Assembly (NCBI GenBank): GCA_029339195.1
Contig: JAPTJF010000321.1
Coordinates: 1-64,000 of the forward strand
Length of the DNA stretch: 64,000 bases
Direction of reading: 5' to 3'
Origin: Micractinium sp. NFX-FRZ
Taxonomy: Eukaryota; Chlorophyta; Trebouxiophyceae; Chlorellales; Chlorellaceae
The notes under the pieces are model-generated. The model did no database searches and was not told the origin of the DNA. It saw nothing but the letters and a program-made list of their open reading frames with translations. Positions 45,401 to 56,483 of the stretch are shown piece by piece. The position numbers and the translations under genes are program-made. The number at the start of each line of letters is the position of its first letter. The first letter of the stretch is position 1.

Positions 45401-46294
45401 TCATTGCTGCACCGCCTTCTTGTGGTGGGCTCCCCGGGCCGGCTGTATGCGCAGCTTGGCGGAGGGGGCCTTGCGAGCCTTTGCCGCTGGCGCCGCCACT
45501 GTTGAAGTGCGCCCCCTGATCACCTCTGACGCTGCCACCACTGCTGCTGCTGCTGCTGCTGCTGCTGCCGCTGCCGCTGCACCCTGTGCCGGGGCCGGTG
45601 CTTTAACTGCCCGCCGCTTGCGGGCGCCGCCGCTGCCGCCTTTGGCGGGCGTGCGAAGCTCGTGAGACACCTGCTGCTGGCTGCTCTTGCCTGGCTTCTT
45701 GGCGGGGCCTCCAGCAGGGCTGCCAGCGCCCCACTCTGCCGTTTTAGCAGCAGCAGCTGCCGGGGCTGCTCCCCGCCGCCTCACCTGCCGCTCGTGTGAG
45801 CGCTCCTTGGCGCTGCTGGTGCCAGCCGCCCTGCCCCCCAGCTTGGACGGCTTGCCTTCCTGCTCCTCTAGTGCTGCCTTGCCACGCCCCCGCTTGGCTG
45901 TTGATCGCGGCAGATCAAGTGCTGCGCTGGCAGACTGCTTTGCTGGGAGTGCAAGGTCCGCTGCAGGGGCCGCAGGCGGCGGCGGCGGCAGCGGCGGCAG
46001 TCCGGCGGCCTGCTGCCGGGTGCGACGCCGCTTCATTGGCTGCTGCTGCTCCTGCTGCTGCTGCTCCTTGCCGTCCTCATGCTGTGCAATCGGCTGCACT
46101 GCGCTCAGGGAGGCCCCGAGCCCAGCGCCAAGTGGCTCCTGCAGCTTTCCACGCCCTGCTGCTGCTGGCCCTGGCTGGTGCACCACAGGCTGGCTGCCCA
46201 GGCTGATCAGGCCCTGCAGCGCCTGCAGGGCAGCAGGCCTGGAGGCAGGCGAGAAGACGATTGCCCTGGCGGCGTGCTGCTCCGAGGACTGCAT
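45401..46294 (-). CDS. Ala-rich basic hypothetical protein, single exon, 297 aa
   Basis: Uninterrupted frame from ATG (46294). The N-terminal ~40 residues (MQSSEQHAARAIVFSPASRP, then a Leu/Ala helix) look like a folded or interaction segment. The rest is low complexity: poly-Gln, an NLS-like KRRRTRQQ, Pro runs, KRGRGKAA (AT-hook-like), many Ala/Lys/Arg patches and a 13-Ala tract. This composition suggests an intrinsically disordered nuclear protein (inferred). No domain was recognised. Unlike nearly all other genes here it has no introns, so it could also be a spurious frame in GC-rich DNA; the patterned basic motifs favour a real gene. Confidence 0.5.
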   Translation of the reverse strand: MQSSEQHAARAIVFSPASRPAALQALQGLISLGSQPVVHQPGPAAAGRGKLQEPLGAGLGASLSAVQPIAQHEDGKEQQQQEQQQPMKRRRTRQQAAGLPPLPPPPPAAPAADLALPAKQSASAALDLPRSTAKRGRGKAALEEQEGKPSKLGGRAAGTSSAKERSHERQVRRRGAAPAAAAAKTAEWGAGSPAGGPAKKPGKSSQQQVSHELRTPAKGGSGGARKRRAVKAPAPAQGAAAAAAAAAAAAAVVAASEVIRGRTSTVAAPAAKARKAPSAKLRIQPARGAHHKKAVQQ

Positions 46295-47424
46295 GGCTTG
46301 TGAAGATAAGAGCAAGGGAGAGACGACGGGAATGCTCGGGGACTGAAGACAGCAGGCGTGCCACAGGTGTGTCAGTGACTGCCTCCCGATCCATGCATGA
46401 AGCTGGCTCCTACTAGATCACGTCCAACATAGGGGCCTTTCCTCTTCCTGAAACGTGGGACCCTGCTTCTCTCTTTGGCCTCTGTTTATGCGGCCGACAG
46501 ACTGTACACTGCATGCTCCACACATTTCTGTGAGCCTGGCGTGGCGGTGTGGTGCAGCCCTCCTAGGTGCGGCCTTGGACGGACCTGGAGGCTGTGTACC
46601 GCAAGATAGCATGCATTGCTAGCTATAGCTTTACACATTTTATACACATGACCTCTGCAGCTGCTTCCTTCCCTTCATCCACCCGGGTGGCCGTCAATGG
46701 CCTTGCACAGGCGCCGGCTCTGAACACACCACCTTGCATCATCAGCTCTACGGTGCACACATCCTTAGGCATGACACCTGCCTGCCTAACGGTTGAGATC
46801 AGCTGTATCTCTCGTGTGGCTTACAAGGGTGCATTAGCTGGCCGCACGGCTGGCTGTGCTCGGGGAGGAGCGTAACGGGGAGGAGATGTAGAGCTCAGGT
46901 GCAAGAGGTGGGGCAGAAGGTAGCGGGTGAACAGGAGGGAGGGTGAAGTCAACCAGCACAGTTTGTACTTGGGTGAGTCCAGGAGTACGTGAAACGTCAG
47001 TCTTGGTCAGTTTGATCATAAGCAAGTTGTAAGGCTTGGGGAGGTGCTGGCTGCCGCTTGCAGCTGGCACAGCGCTCAGCCGCGGCGCCCTCGCCCCAGC
47101 TTCCCACTGCTGCCACGAGCCTCTCCACTCGTGGCACACTGGTCGGAAGCAGGCTGAGCGGGGCTGCACGTGCGCGCGTGGTTCAACCTACACGCGCCAG
47201 GAACGCATTATATGATGAAGGCGGTGAGGCACGCATGCATGCCACGCTGACTTGGTGTGTCTCTCAACACGCCTGCCTGCAGGCAGGTTAAGCTGAGGAT
47301 ACACCCGCCCTGCACGCATCGTCTTGTCCTTATGCACCGCGCTGCCCACGCCGCCCCGTTCTGCCCCGCCCCTGGCCGGCCCGCAATGCGCCGCCCCGCA
47401 GGCTTGGCCCCCACCTGGTCGCCA
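46295..47424. other. Intergenic region upstream of Ala-rich gene, downstream of coiled-coil gene
   Basis: 1.1 kb. It should hold the promoter of the Ala-rich gene (lower part) and the 3' UTR of the coiled-coil gene. It is more AT-rich near 46600-46660 (tagctatagctttacacatttt). No gene is supported. Confidence 0.45.
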
Positions 47425-50400
47425 TCAGCCTGAGGTGGTCGTGGTGCTGATGCCCCTGCACGAGTTCAGCTCCTTCAGCCACTTATCGCGCGCAACTTCG
47501 CAGTCTTCCATGGCAGACTCGCACGCCAAATAGTTGGCCCTCTCCGTCTCGGTGCCCTTTTCGCGGGCGGTCACGTTGCTTCTGAGCTCCTCTGCTGGGC
47601 GGGCAGGCCGGCAGGGGCCAGGGCGGGGAGGGGCACAAGCATTGGTGCTGAGGCAGATGCAGATGCAGGTGCAGCAGCCTGGGGGCGGACCAACGGGGCT
47701 GCTGGCGCAGGCTTGCGGCTGCAGCCGTGGGGTGGCGGCAGCCAGAGGGGGGAGGGCGATCATGCGGGCCTTGCGAGGCTGCAGGAGCAGCAGGCAGGCA
47801 GGCAGGCAGGTAGGCAGGCAAGCAGGCACGAACCCAGTGCCTCTGCTTGATTGGCCCCGCCACAGAGGACTAGACCCCAAGACTATCACCTCGATCCAAC
47901 AGCAACACCCCCAGCATCGCAGCACTGGCATACATATACACGTTCAAGAAGCATTGATGAACGCCAATTGGCAGTTGAAGAGCTGTTTGCCCTTGCAACG
48001 CACCAACGGTGATGGATGCAGCAGTCAGCTCATTGGTGCAGCTGTCGTAGAGCTGGTTGGTGGCGCTCAGGTTCTCCTTGCACAGCGTGGCCGAGCTGCT
48101 CGAGGTGCCCAGCTGCAGGTGCCACCGTCAAGGGACAGGGTGTTGGGCGAGGAATACGAATACAAGTGCCCACCCAACGCTTACAGCTGCAGGGGCCACC
48201 AGGCGCAGGCGGGTGGGATGATGATGTTGCAGCAGCAGGCGGGGAGCAGGGGCAGGCAAAGTGCACGATGCAGGCTGGCTTGCAAGCGCGAGCGGGGCGC
48301 GCATCGTGGTGTGCATGGGCAGCAGAGAGCACGCTGCTGTGGCCTCCCAGCCGTGAAGCCCAGCCCAGCTGTGCTGCCCTGCCGCTCTGCCATCTGCCAA
48401 GCGTGCACGCATGCTAAGCCAGCAGCAATGCAGAGGTGCGGCCGGGCCCTGGCAACGGTGCGATCTTTTCCTAGGCAGGCGCCTGGCTGTCACGCCCTGC
48501 CTGCACGTGGGCAGCCTGCTTGCCTGGTGGGTGCACATGGTAAGCTCTGTTTGGTTACCGATGCTCTCCTCCATGCACATCCACAGCTTGTCCTCGCCGT
48601 CCGCCCCCTGCACTCAACGGGCCAGCACAGTGGCAGAAGGTGCTGGCCTGGCAGAGCGAGCGATGGTGGCACAAGGGCAGGCTGGGGCTGTCGACTGGGT
48701 GCCAGGGCTGAGTGCAGGGCATGCCATGCGGGCTCAGGCTCCCAGCCGCTGTCGTCTCCCGCACACCTTCTGCACCCCTTCTGCATCCCTACCTTCTGCA
48801 CACCACCCGCCCACGTGCTCACCTGCCAGCCAACTGCCACCTCCTACCCGCCCGCCCTCCCACCTTTCCATCAACACACCCACCCAACTGGCCGTGGCCA
48901 ATCCACTCTGCCTCCTCCACCCTTGACAAATGGCCCAACGCATGCGCTGAGGCATGCGCACCCCTCCTCCAGATGAAAACGCGCATGTCCTGCAGACAGC
49001 CCACCCTGCACTGCCGGCCTGCCCACCGGGGCCAGCCCCACCCACCCACCCACCCACGCACCAGCTCCATCGCCTCATACATATCGTTCTGCGCCTTTCC
49101 CAGCAGCAAGTACGTGGCCTCCAAATCATCCGCCATCTCAGTGGCAGTCGCCCGCAGCTTGGCGACCTCAGCCTCCAGCGCCTTCTTCTCAGCTTCCAGC
49201 GCAGCAATCAGGGCGGCGGCAGCGCTGCCCGGTTCCTCACTGGCCAGAGCCACGCCCGCGTTGCGCGCGCTCACCAGGCTGCGTCGCTTGGCGTCCCTGC
49301 ACGGCAGACGCGGGCAGGGCGGGGCAGCGGGTGGGGCCCTGGCAGGCTGGCAGGGGCTTGCAGGGGGCAGCCGGCCGCACGGGGGCGCTGCGCGCTGTGC
49401 GTGAGGGTGCCCCCGCCCCCGCGCCCCCCAGCATGACATGTTCCCGGCCCTCACAGCACGGCAGCCAACTAGAAAGAATGGGTGCCTGCAAGCAGTGCTG
49501 CACTCAGCGAGTTGACTCACATCAGCTGCTGGTTGAGCGCCGCATTGTTGGCGTTGCACTTCCGCAGGGCGCCCGTCTTGGCAGAGAGCTTGACCGACAG
49601 GGCAGCGTTCGACCTGCTGCATGCCGCCAGCCTGGAGCCGGCGGGCGACAGCTGCTTGATCTACAGGCGGAGGGCGGGGGTGGAGCAGGGGACTGCATGA
49701 TCGAGCGACAGGGGCGGAGGGTGCGGCATGCAAGTGCGGGTGCCGGGGGTGCAAGGGCCGGGCAGCTTGTCTGGCAGGCAGGGCGTGCAGCTGGGGCGCA
49801 GGCTTGGAACCCTGCCACGCACCGGAGCGCGGGCAAGGCACGCAGTAAGTGTACCCTCCCAGGCTGCCACAGGTGTCACCACCCCGCATGCCACCACCTC
49901 AGGGGCAAGCACTGCGGCAGTCTGCGCACCTTCCTCCGTGCCTTTGCCAGGGAAGTTGCGCAGGCGTTCGCCTTTTGGGTGAGGGCCATCTTGTCACTGA
50001 TGCACGCCTTGAGACGGGTGGAGAGGGTGGGGGCGCGAGAAGCTGCGCTCACCTGCGCAGCTGCACAACCCAGCATGCACAAAAGGGTTGGGGCGGCGGG
50101 TCACATGGTGGATGAAGGGAGGAGGGAGGGAGATGAGGGAGAGGTGCAGTAGCAGGGTGGGTGGGCCACAGACCCTGGCGGGCCGGCGCCAGGAGCCGGC
50201 ACGCGAACGGCGCGGCGGCAAGACTGGCACTGGGATGACGTGATCCGAAGTCAGCCGCGCCCCTGTTCGGGCACCACTGCAACAGTTTACCTCCAGCAGA
50301 GACAAATGTGGGACGCTGGCAAATGCCGGCTCCCACCTGGCTCCCACCAGCCCCCGCCAGCCCGGCTGCCGCCGCAGCTGCCGCTGCCGCAGACCGCCCA

Positions 50401-50527
50401 GCAGCTGGCACATGGCGGGGCGCCACATCGCACCTGTCTGGCTGGCCCAGGCGATCAATATGCAGAGCACAGCTCTCAGCAAGGCGGTCCGGGCGGGCAT
50501 CTTCCAGGATAGGCGGTTCCTGCTCAT
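47425..50527 (-). CDS. Secreted Cys-periodic coiled-coil protein, 7 exons, 319 aa
   Basis: Exons: 50527-50434, 50060-49930, 49660-49521, 49296-49062, 48607-48524, 48112-48004, 47591-47425; phases close. The signal peptide (LLRAVLCILIAWASQT) follows either the ATG at 50527 or an in-frame ATG at 50500. The mature protein is mostly charged/Ala-rich helix, including a long cysteine-free coil in exon 4 (AALEAEKKALEAEVAKLRA). Cysteines recur at heptad multiples: C-x13-C in exon 2, C-x20-C in exon 3, and in exons 5-7 successive spacings of 14, 14, 14, 35, 7 and 14 residues. This register selects a GC donor for exon 5 and the shorter exon 7 start. No family was recognised. A disulfide-stapled extracellular rod, such as a wall protein, is inferred. 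Confidence 0.78.
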
Positions 50528-52743
50528 GGGACATTCATGTGACGCAACGAAGTGCCTTGAGTGACGCCGACCTCAATCCGGCATAATTCTCCATTGATGC
50601 AGCGCCCTGCGGGCCCGCCTGCAAGAATACCCAACGCCGCGCAAGGCTGTGCGCACAGGACCCCGCGCGATGCGGCGCGAACAGGGCACCTTGTTACCTG
50701 TTTGATGCCGGGCAACCCTTGCTATGGGCGAGGCTCGAGGCGGCGAAGGACGGGAGAGAGGACGCTCGAAGTGTATCGTCGCCGGGCGAGAAAAGCTGCT
50801 GCGTATTGCGTGATCGTCTCTGTTGCGGTCACAGAACACCACGAAGGGCGGCCAGGCCAGGCCAAGGCTCACTTCAGCCCATGATGCTGCCAGCATGGCG
50901 GTGGCCGCCGGCACTGCCGCCCGCAACGTAGCGTCCCCCCGCAACATCGCACCCCCCACGGCATGAGTGTGCACAAGCTCCAGCACTTTGAACCGCCCAC
51001 AAACAACCTCATAAATCGGCAGTGTCATGCCAATCAAGCGTGAACATGGCCAGCAGAGGACATGGCAGCACCGGATGAGCACTCCTGCCGCCAGCCAGGC
51101 GGCGCGCGTTGCCGAGGGCGGCACGGCATGCGAGCTGCGCCCCCCAATTGTACCCTGCCTGCCGAGATTGCCGCCCAGCACATTTGGCAGCCGAATTTCC
51201 GAACCGCGGTATTTCCCTGCAAGCCTCCGTCACAAATCGCCTCAGCCGGTGCCTGCAGCTCCCGCTGTGCACGGCACGCTGCCGCCGCCTGGCCGCGGCG
51301 CCAGCTTGAGCACAGCTCCCTGGCCAGCCATCACAGCACAGCAGGTGCAGCAGGAACTTCGCAGCATGCACAGCACAGCAGGCGGAGCACGCACAGGTTG
51401 GTGTCGACAGGTGCGAAAGCAGGCAGGGTGGTCAGAGCACTACCTCAGCACTGCAATCAGTCGATCAGTCGATCAATCAATTTACATGTCAACTGCAGCT
51501 CCTGCATCACTCCTGGCGGACAGGGCCGCCTGGCCCTCCGTTGTCTTGAAGAGCCACACCGACACACAGGTACGGCCGGGTATCACCACAACAGCCCTGC
51601 AGCGCACGTGGGGAGTGCCGATGCCTCGCAGGCAGGGAGGGCAGCGGCCCAGGCCGGAATGCGTCTCCGCTGTGCATGGCGAGCACGAGCGCCCTCAACA
51701 CAGCATCCCGCAGGACAGCAAGCAGTTTCAAGCTGGGCTAGCTGGATACGGGCAGCCAGGCTGAGATCGGGTGGGCACTGTGCCAGCCTGAGAGTGAAGC
51801 CATTCATGCAGGTGCGCTCAACTAATCATCGGTGGCGGTCAGGCAGGCCCCGCCCCTGCCAGAAAGGAGGCCACCCGCCGCCAACCTGCCCCCACAGCAG
51901 GACCGCCCTGACCGGGGCCCTCCTCCTCAGACTTAATATCTCGAGTGCAGCGTCCGGATCCATGCACACATCTGCACCCCGTTCCACAGCTCACGTGACA
52001 TGGTGGGCTGCCTTGAAGTGCACGGCCCAGCAGCAGCGGCGGCAAGGGGTGCGGCGGTACTGCGCCCCAGGCGGGGCGGCACTTGCTCGCCCTGGCAGGC
52101 AGGTTAAACGGTGCTATGAGTGGTACAAGGGCAGGTTCGGGCAGTATATTGTACCAAACTAGCAGTTCCTTTGCAGCGCACTCCCAGTACATGGCGCGGG
52201 CCAGTAGTAGTCTGGCCAGCGCGGCAGGTGCCACCTGGACAGGGACGCTAGCGTGGGAGAGATTGTAGTAGTAGGACTGATACCTGCGGCTGGATTAAGT
52301 CTCCTGCGGTACTTGAGCTCGACGAATTGGGAGCAAGCGTTGTATTCGCTACCCTGTGCGCCACTTCTTAAAGGCCCACGCTTGGGTCCACTGCCGGAAG
52401 GTGAGTAGGCACTGCTGCCTGGCAGCCTCCCTCCTCTGCCACGCCCTCCCAACGCCAGAAACAGAAGCAAGCATCCCGGGAGTGTTCTTGGGAGGTTGCA
52501 GCGGTAACAAACGCTGGGTCGCGGGATCTAGGCTGCCCCCCACCAGCCGAGAGCCGAATAAAGTGCACGGACTGGTCTCACGGACTCGTCAGCTGCTCTA
52601 AAGCGCATTGGACAGGCCCTGGCGTGGGGGTATGCTCCTGCGCGCAGGCTTGCGCGCGCACTCTGCGACTTCTGGGTACTGCAAACCTCCTCCTGACCGC
52701 AGGAGAAACGAGCTGCAGGAGCCTTGAGCGTTGAAGGAGCGAG
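50528..52743. other. Long divergent intergenic region
   Basis: 2.2 kb between the coiled-coil gene (-) and the deacetylase-like gene (+). It presumably includes both promoters. Frames of up to 366 codons occur, but they have no domain, no consistent splice sites and GC-driven composition. A short imperfect repeat tcagtcgatcagtcgatcaa lies at 51456-51480. Confidence 0.45.
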
Positions 52744-55700
52744 ATGAAGGCCCTGCAAGCCGCACTCCTGCTGTTGTCCGGCGTCGTCGCCTGCGCAGCA
52801 CGTAGGTGCCGCCGCCGCCGCCAGGCCGCCCGCTGTGTCAAGTGCTTTGCCTCTATTGCATCAGTGACCTTGCTGCTCAACCCGCCCCTTCCTCCCAGCC
52901 TGCCTGCAGTGGAGCCCGTTACAACCGCCCCTGGCGGCCTGCCCCTCAGCCAGGTCCCTCAATTTGTGCTGCTCACGGTGGGTGCCCGCCTGCCGCCTGC
53001 CGCCCACCGCTCCCACCAACCGCTGCCACCCAAAAGGGCAACCTACAGCTTGCTTGCTTGCACTGGTTGTGCCCTGCACGTTGTGTCGATCTTCAAGTGA
53101 GGTCGAGTTGCTGCTGCGGGGGGTGCCTGCCCGCCTCCCTCCCTGGCCGCCTTCCTCCTGCTCCGCCCCTCAACCCGCCCACCGGTCCCACTCATCCACA
53201 CACTACCCCACGAGCCCACACACCCGACTGAGTCCCTCCCTTTCCATACCCTGTCCCCAATTCCCTCCTGCCGCAGCACGACGACGAAATCAACCACCGC
53301 AACTACCACGCTGTGCACCACATCACAGATGGGCGCAAGGCCAACGGCTGCCCCATCACGGCAACGATGTTCGCCACGTGGGACTACACCGGTGGGTGAG
53401 GCAGGGTTCGGGGAAGAGGCAAGAAAGCAGAGGGTGAACACTGCTTCTTTGCCGCCGTCTAAAACTCGTGTCGCCCCGCTCAAGGCTCCCTCTGTCTTGC
53501 TCCACCACTCCCCGTTGTGCAGATTGCAACCTTGTACTTGATATGTACCGCCAAGGCTTCGAGTGAGAGCCCCGGGTTGGGCATGCCTGCCCTTGCTGCC
53601 TGCCAGGCATGCTATGCTCTGCCCGCTGCTCCCATATTTGGCGTAGGCCTGGCCATACAGTTTGCACAAGGTGGCTTTCCTGTGCTCAACACAACACCGC
53701 CTGCGCCCCACTCCTGCTCCCCCTGCTCCCAGGATTGCTGATCACACCGTGACGCACCCCTCTGACCCGTCGGTGCGCTCGGGCAGGGGCAGGGTGCCCT
53801 GCTGGGGTAGCGCTGGCGGCACCTGCGCTCTCTGTGGGGCACAGCTAAAAGCTCTTTGCCCGCCTGGGAAGCCTGCTCACCACCGGTTTGAGTCGGTCAA
53901 GCTGCGGCAGTGTGACCGGGTGGTACCACCACTGCCCAGCAAGCAGTTGCCCCTGCCGCCTGCCCTCCCGCAGCCTTGGGACCTGGACTATGACGGGCTG
54001 CGCTCGGAGATTGTGCGCGCCCGCGAGCTGCTGGCCTCCTGCAACATCCCCAAGGTGGGGAGGGCACCCCCCGGGGGCGCAGGGGTTGCAGGGGGGCAGA
54101 GCAGACAGAAGTGGGCAGTGGGGACCGCCCTGCCTATGCGTGGTCAAGCACGCCCGTACGTGGCCCACCCCCCTCCCCTGCACCTCCCGCGCCTGTCACC
54201 TGTGCCCCGCAGGAGGATATCGTCGGCTTCCGCACCCCCTTCCTGCTGAGCAAGCCGGAGGTGCGGCAGATTCTGCACGAGGAGGGCTTCCTGTACGACA
54301 GGTGGGAGAGGGTAGGGGAGGGCCGTGTGGGCACTTCGTCAGATGGATGAAGTTGTGTGGGGCAGCGCCCCACCTGCACCAGAGGCACCTGCTCCCTGGC
54401 ACCTGCTGCCGCCCCCGCCTCACCCTGCTCCCTCACTCACCCCTGCTGCCGCCCCCGCCTGCCCCCCACTGCAGCTCCTGGGCCCTCAACACCAAGGACA
54501 ACAACATGGGCGCCCGCGTGTGGCCCTGGGACCTGCAGCGCGGCATCCCAGACTGCTCCGGCAGGTGCGCGGCTCGGGGGCAGCTGTGCTGCTTCAGGGG
54601 CAAGTGTCCGGCTTCCAGGGACAAATGTGCTGCTTCAGGGGCAAGTGTCCGGCTTTCAGGGACACATGTGCTGCTTCAGGGACAGCTGTGCTGCTCGAGG
54701 ACTTGCTGCTCTTGCTTGCAACACTCTGCATGCACCCTTTGTTGCCAGCAGCTGCGCCTCCCACCAGTCCCTTCGATGACCTTTGGTGGCAGCAGTAGCA
54801 GCACCAGCAGGGACAGCCGACCATGATGCAGCGTAACCTGAGGTGGGAGCCACCCTGCCTTGCCCTCCGCTGTCTGCGCTGCAGCAAGGACGCGCGCCAG
54901 ATCTGCGACCGGGGCGAGAGCTGGCCCGGCCTGTACGAGATCCCAGGTGGGCAGCAAGGCCTGCAATCCGCTTGGGGTGGACGATGGTGCATGTGACCTC
55001 GCAAAGTGCTGGCCTGCCTGCCCTCCCGTCCTCGGCCAACCGCTGCCCTCCCGCCTCCCGCCTGGCTGCCACACCCCGCAGTGTACAACCTGACTGCCCT
55101 GAACACTTCATACACAATGGATTATGGGAGGTGAGCCGGGCTGGGAGAAGGGGGGTGGTGACGTGGCCTGCAGCACGGCCCTCTTCTGTGGGCAGCCCCC
55201 TGTTCATTGCTTACGCGCACCGTACGGCATGCACACTCCCCTGCCCTGCCGGAAACCTGCGCAGCCACCAGCCTCTCCGCCCTTGAACACACCCTCTCCC
55301 ACCCATGCCTCCCCCAACCCGCGTGCAGGGGAGGCGCCGTGAATGAAAAACCCCGCAAGAACGCACTCGTTTGACGCCTTCCCTCTCAACCGCCGCCACC
55401 CTGCCCTGTTTCCCACGCACCCGCGCTTGCAGGGACGGCGCTGCCAAGCCCTTTGACTTCCTCAAGTCCGTGTTTGACTCGGCCTACTGGGGCAACCGCG
55501 CCCCCCTCATGCTGCTGGTGCATACGCCCTACCTGGAGGAAAATCTGAGGGAGGTGCAGGCCTTTGTGGGTGAGCCTGGGGGGCAAGGGCGGGGAGGCGT
55601 TGGCAGGGCTGGGAGGGGGCGCTGGTGCGGGTGAGCAGGATAGGGGGGGGGGAGGGGAGGCATTGGCGGGGCTGGAGTGTGGACATTTGTGGGTAGGCGT

Positions 55701-56483
55701 GGGGCGGGGTTGGCGGGGCTACATATGAGTGGAGCAGGGGCGTCACAAGCTGCGCATGCACACCCCTTGTGCGGCGAGGGGTCCTGGTTTGGGTGGGCAG
55801 GCTGTGGGAGGGAGTGGGGTGACGATCCGTTGAGATTGTTGCAGTAGTTTGCGGGTGGGCAATGGGGTGCGTGCGCTGTGGTGTGCGCTTGGCTTGGCTT
55901 GGCTTGGCTTGGCTGGGGAAGGGTGAGTGCTGCTCTGTCGCTCTTCCCCTTGCCTGCCTGTCAGCTCGCCTCCCTGCCTGCGTGCCTACTCCGCACTGCT
56001 CTGTGCCGCCCTCACGCGGCTGCTCGCTGCACCCCCGCCTGCTGCTGTCCACCCACCCTCCTGCCCTGCAGGCTACGCTGCCCCCAAGCCAAACGCTTTC
56101 TCTTTGCGACCATGCACTACCTCTCCCCCTGTTCCCACGCTGCACCAATTCAATTCAAACCCACCTTTGCAGACTTCGTCGCCGCCAAACAGGACGTCTA
56201 CTTTGTGACCATGCGCCAGCTCATCGCCTGGATGCGCAGCCCGGTGCCCAAGGGCGAGCTGACCTGGCGGATGCTGGGCTGTGGGGAAGTTGGCGGCAGG
56301 TCTCCCACACTGGAGGAGCGGGCCCAGCAGCGGGGGCGGGGCAATGGCACTGCCACCGCCGCTGGCTCCCAGGGCAGGGCCCAGGCCGAGCAGGTGGCAA
56401 CGCCCCAGGCCGCTCCCCTGCCCGCGCCCCAGCCAGAGCCAGAGGTCAAGGCTCAGGGGGGGCAGGTTGCCGGTTACCCGTGA
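52744..56483 (+). CDS. Secreted polysaccharide (chitin-type) deacetylase-like protein, 12 exons, 379 aa
   Basis: Exons: 52744-52801, 52910-52977, 53277-53391, 53523-53562, 53733-53772, 53974-54054, 54213-54301, 54475-54564, 54885-54946, 55082-55130, 55433-55569, 56173-56483; phases close. Signal peptide MKALQAALLLLSGVVACAA. NodB-fold landmarks: FVLLTHDDEI (motif 1, catalytic Asp-Asp kept but preceded by His), CPITATMFATW, IADHTVTHPSD (motif 2, metal-binding H-x3-H), GFRTPFL (motif 3), SSWALNT, APLMLLVHTPYL (motif 5 His) and DVYFVTMRQLIAWM. The arrangement resembles the animal chitin-deacetylase-like branch more than bacterial NodB. The family removes N- or O-acetyl groups from chitin, peptidoglycan or xylan; a role in the algal wall is inferred. 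The C-terminal ~60 residues are Gln/Ala/Pro-rich. Confidence 0.9.
54585..54700 (+). repeat. 41-bp minisatellite in deacetylase intron 8
   Basis: Units starting TGTGCTGCTTCAGGG at 54585, 54626 and 54667 (period 41 bp). They begin 20 bases after the exon 8 donor, and the last unit is partial. Confidence 0.8.
55684..55710 (+). repeat. Intronic copy of deacetylase exon 11 donor edge
   Basis: The exon 11 end TTTGTGG|gtgagcctgggg (55561-55582) has a copy ATTTGTGGGTAGGCGTGGGG about 120 bases downstream, within a G-rich intron of repeated ggcggggct-type units. Confidence 0.5.
55894..55916 (+). repeat. (GGCTT)n microsatellite
   Basis: Four to five perfect ggctt units in deacetylase intron 11. Confidence 0.8.

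Noticed and set aside
48559..48607. Short version of coiled-coil exon 5 using the GTAACC donor
   Set aside because: It breaks the reading frame into exon 6 and loses the 14-residue cysteine periodicity; the GC donor at 48523 keeps both.
51062..52162. 366-codon plus-strand open frame
   Set aside because: No domain, no ATG-supported start, Ala/Arg/Gln-rich composition typical of random frames in GC-rich DNA, and no matching splice structure.
56060..56172. Extra coding exon in the deacetylase gene (GYAAPKPNAF region)
   Set aside because: Direct joining of exon 11 to 56173 gives the family-like VQAFVDFVAAKQDVYFVT with correct phase; the extra exon does not keep a conserved sequence.
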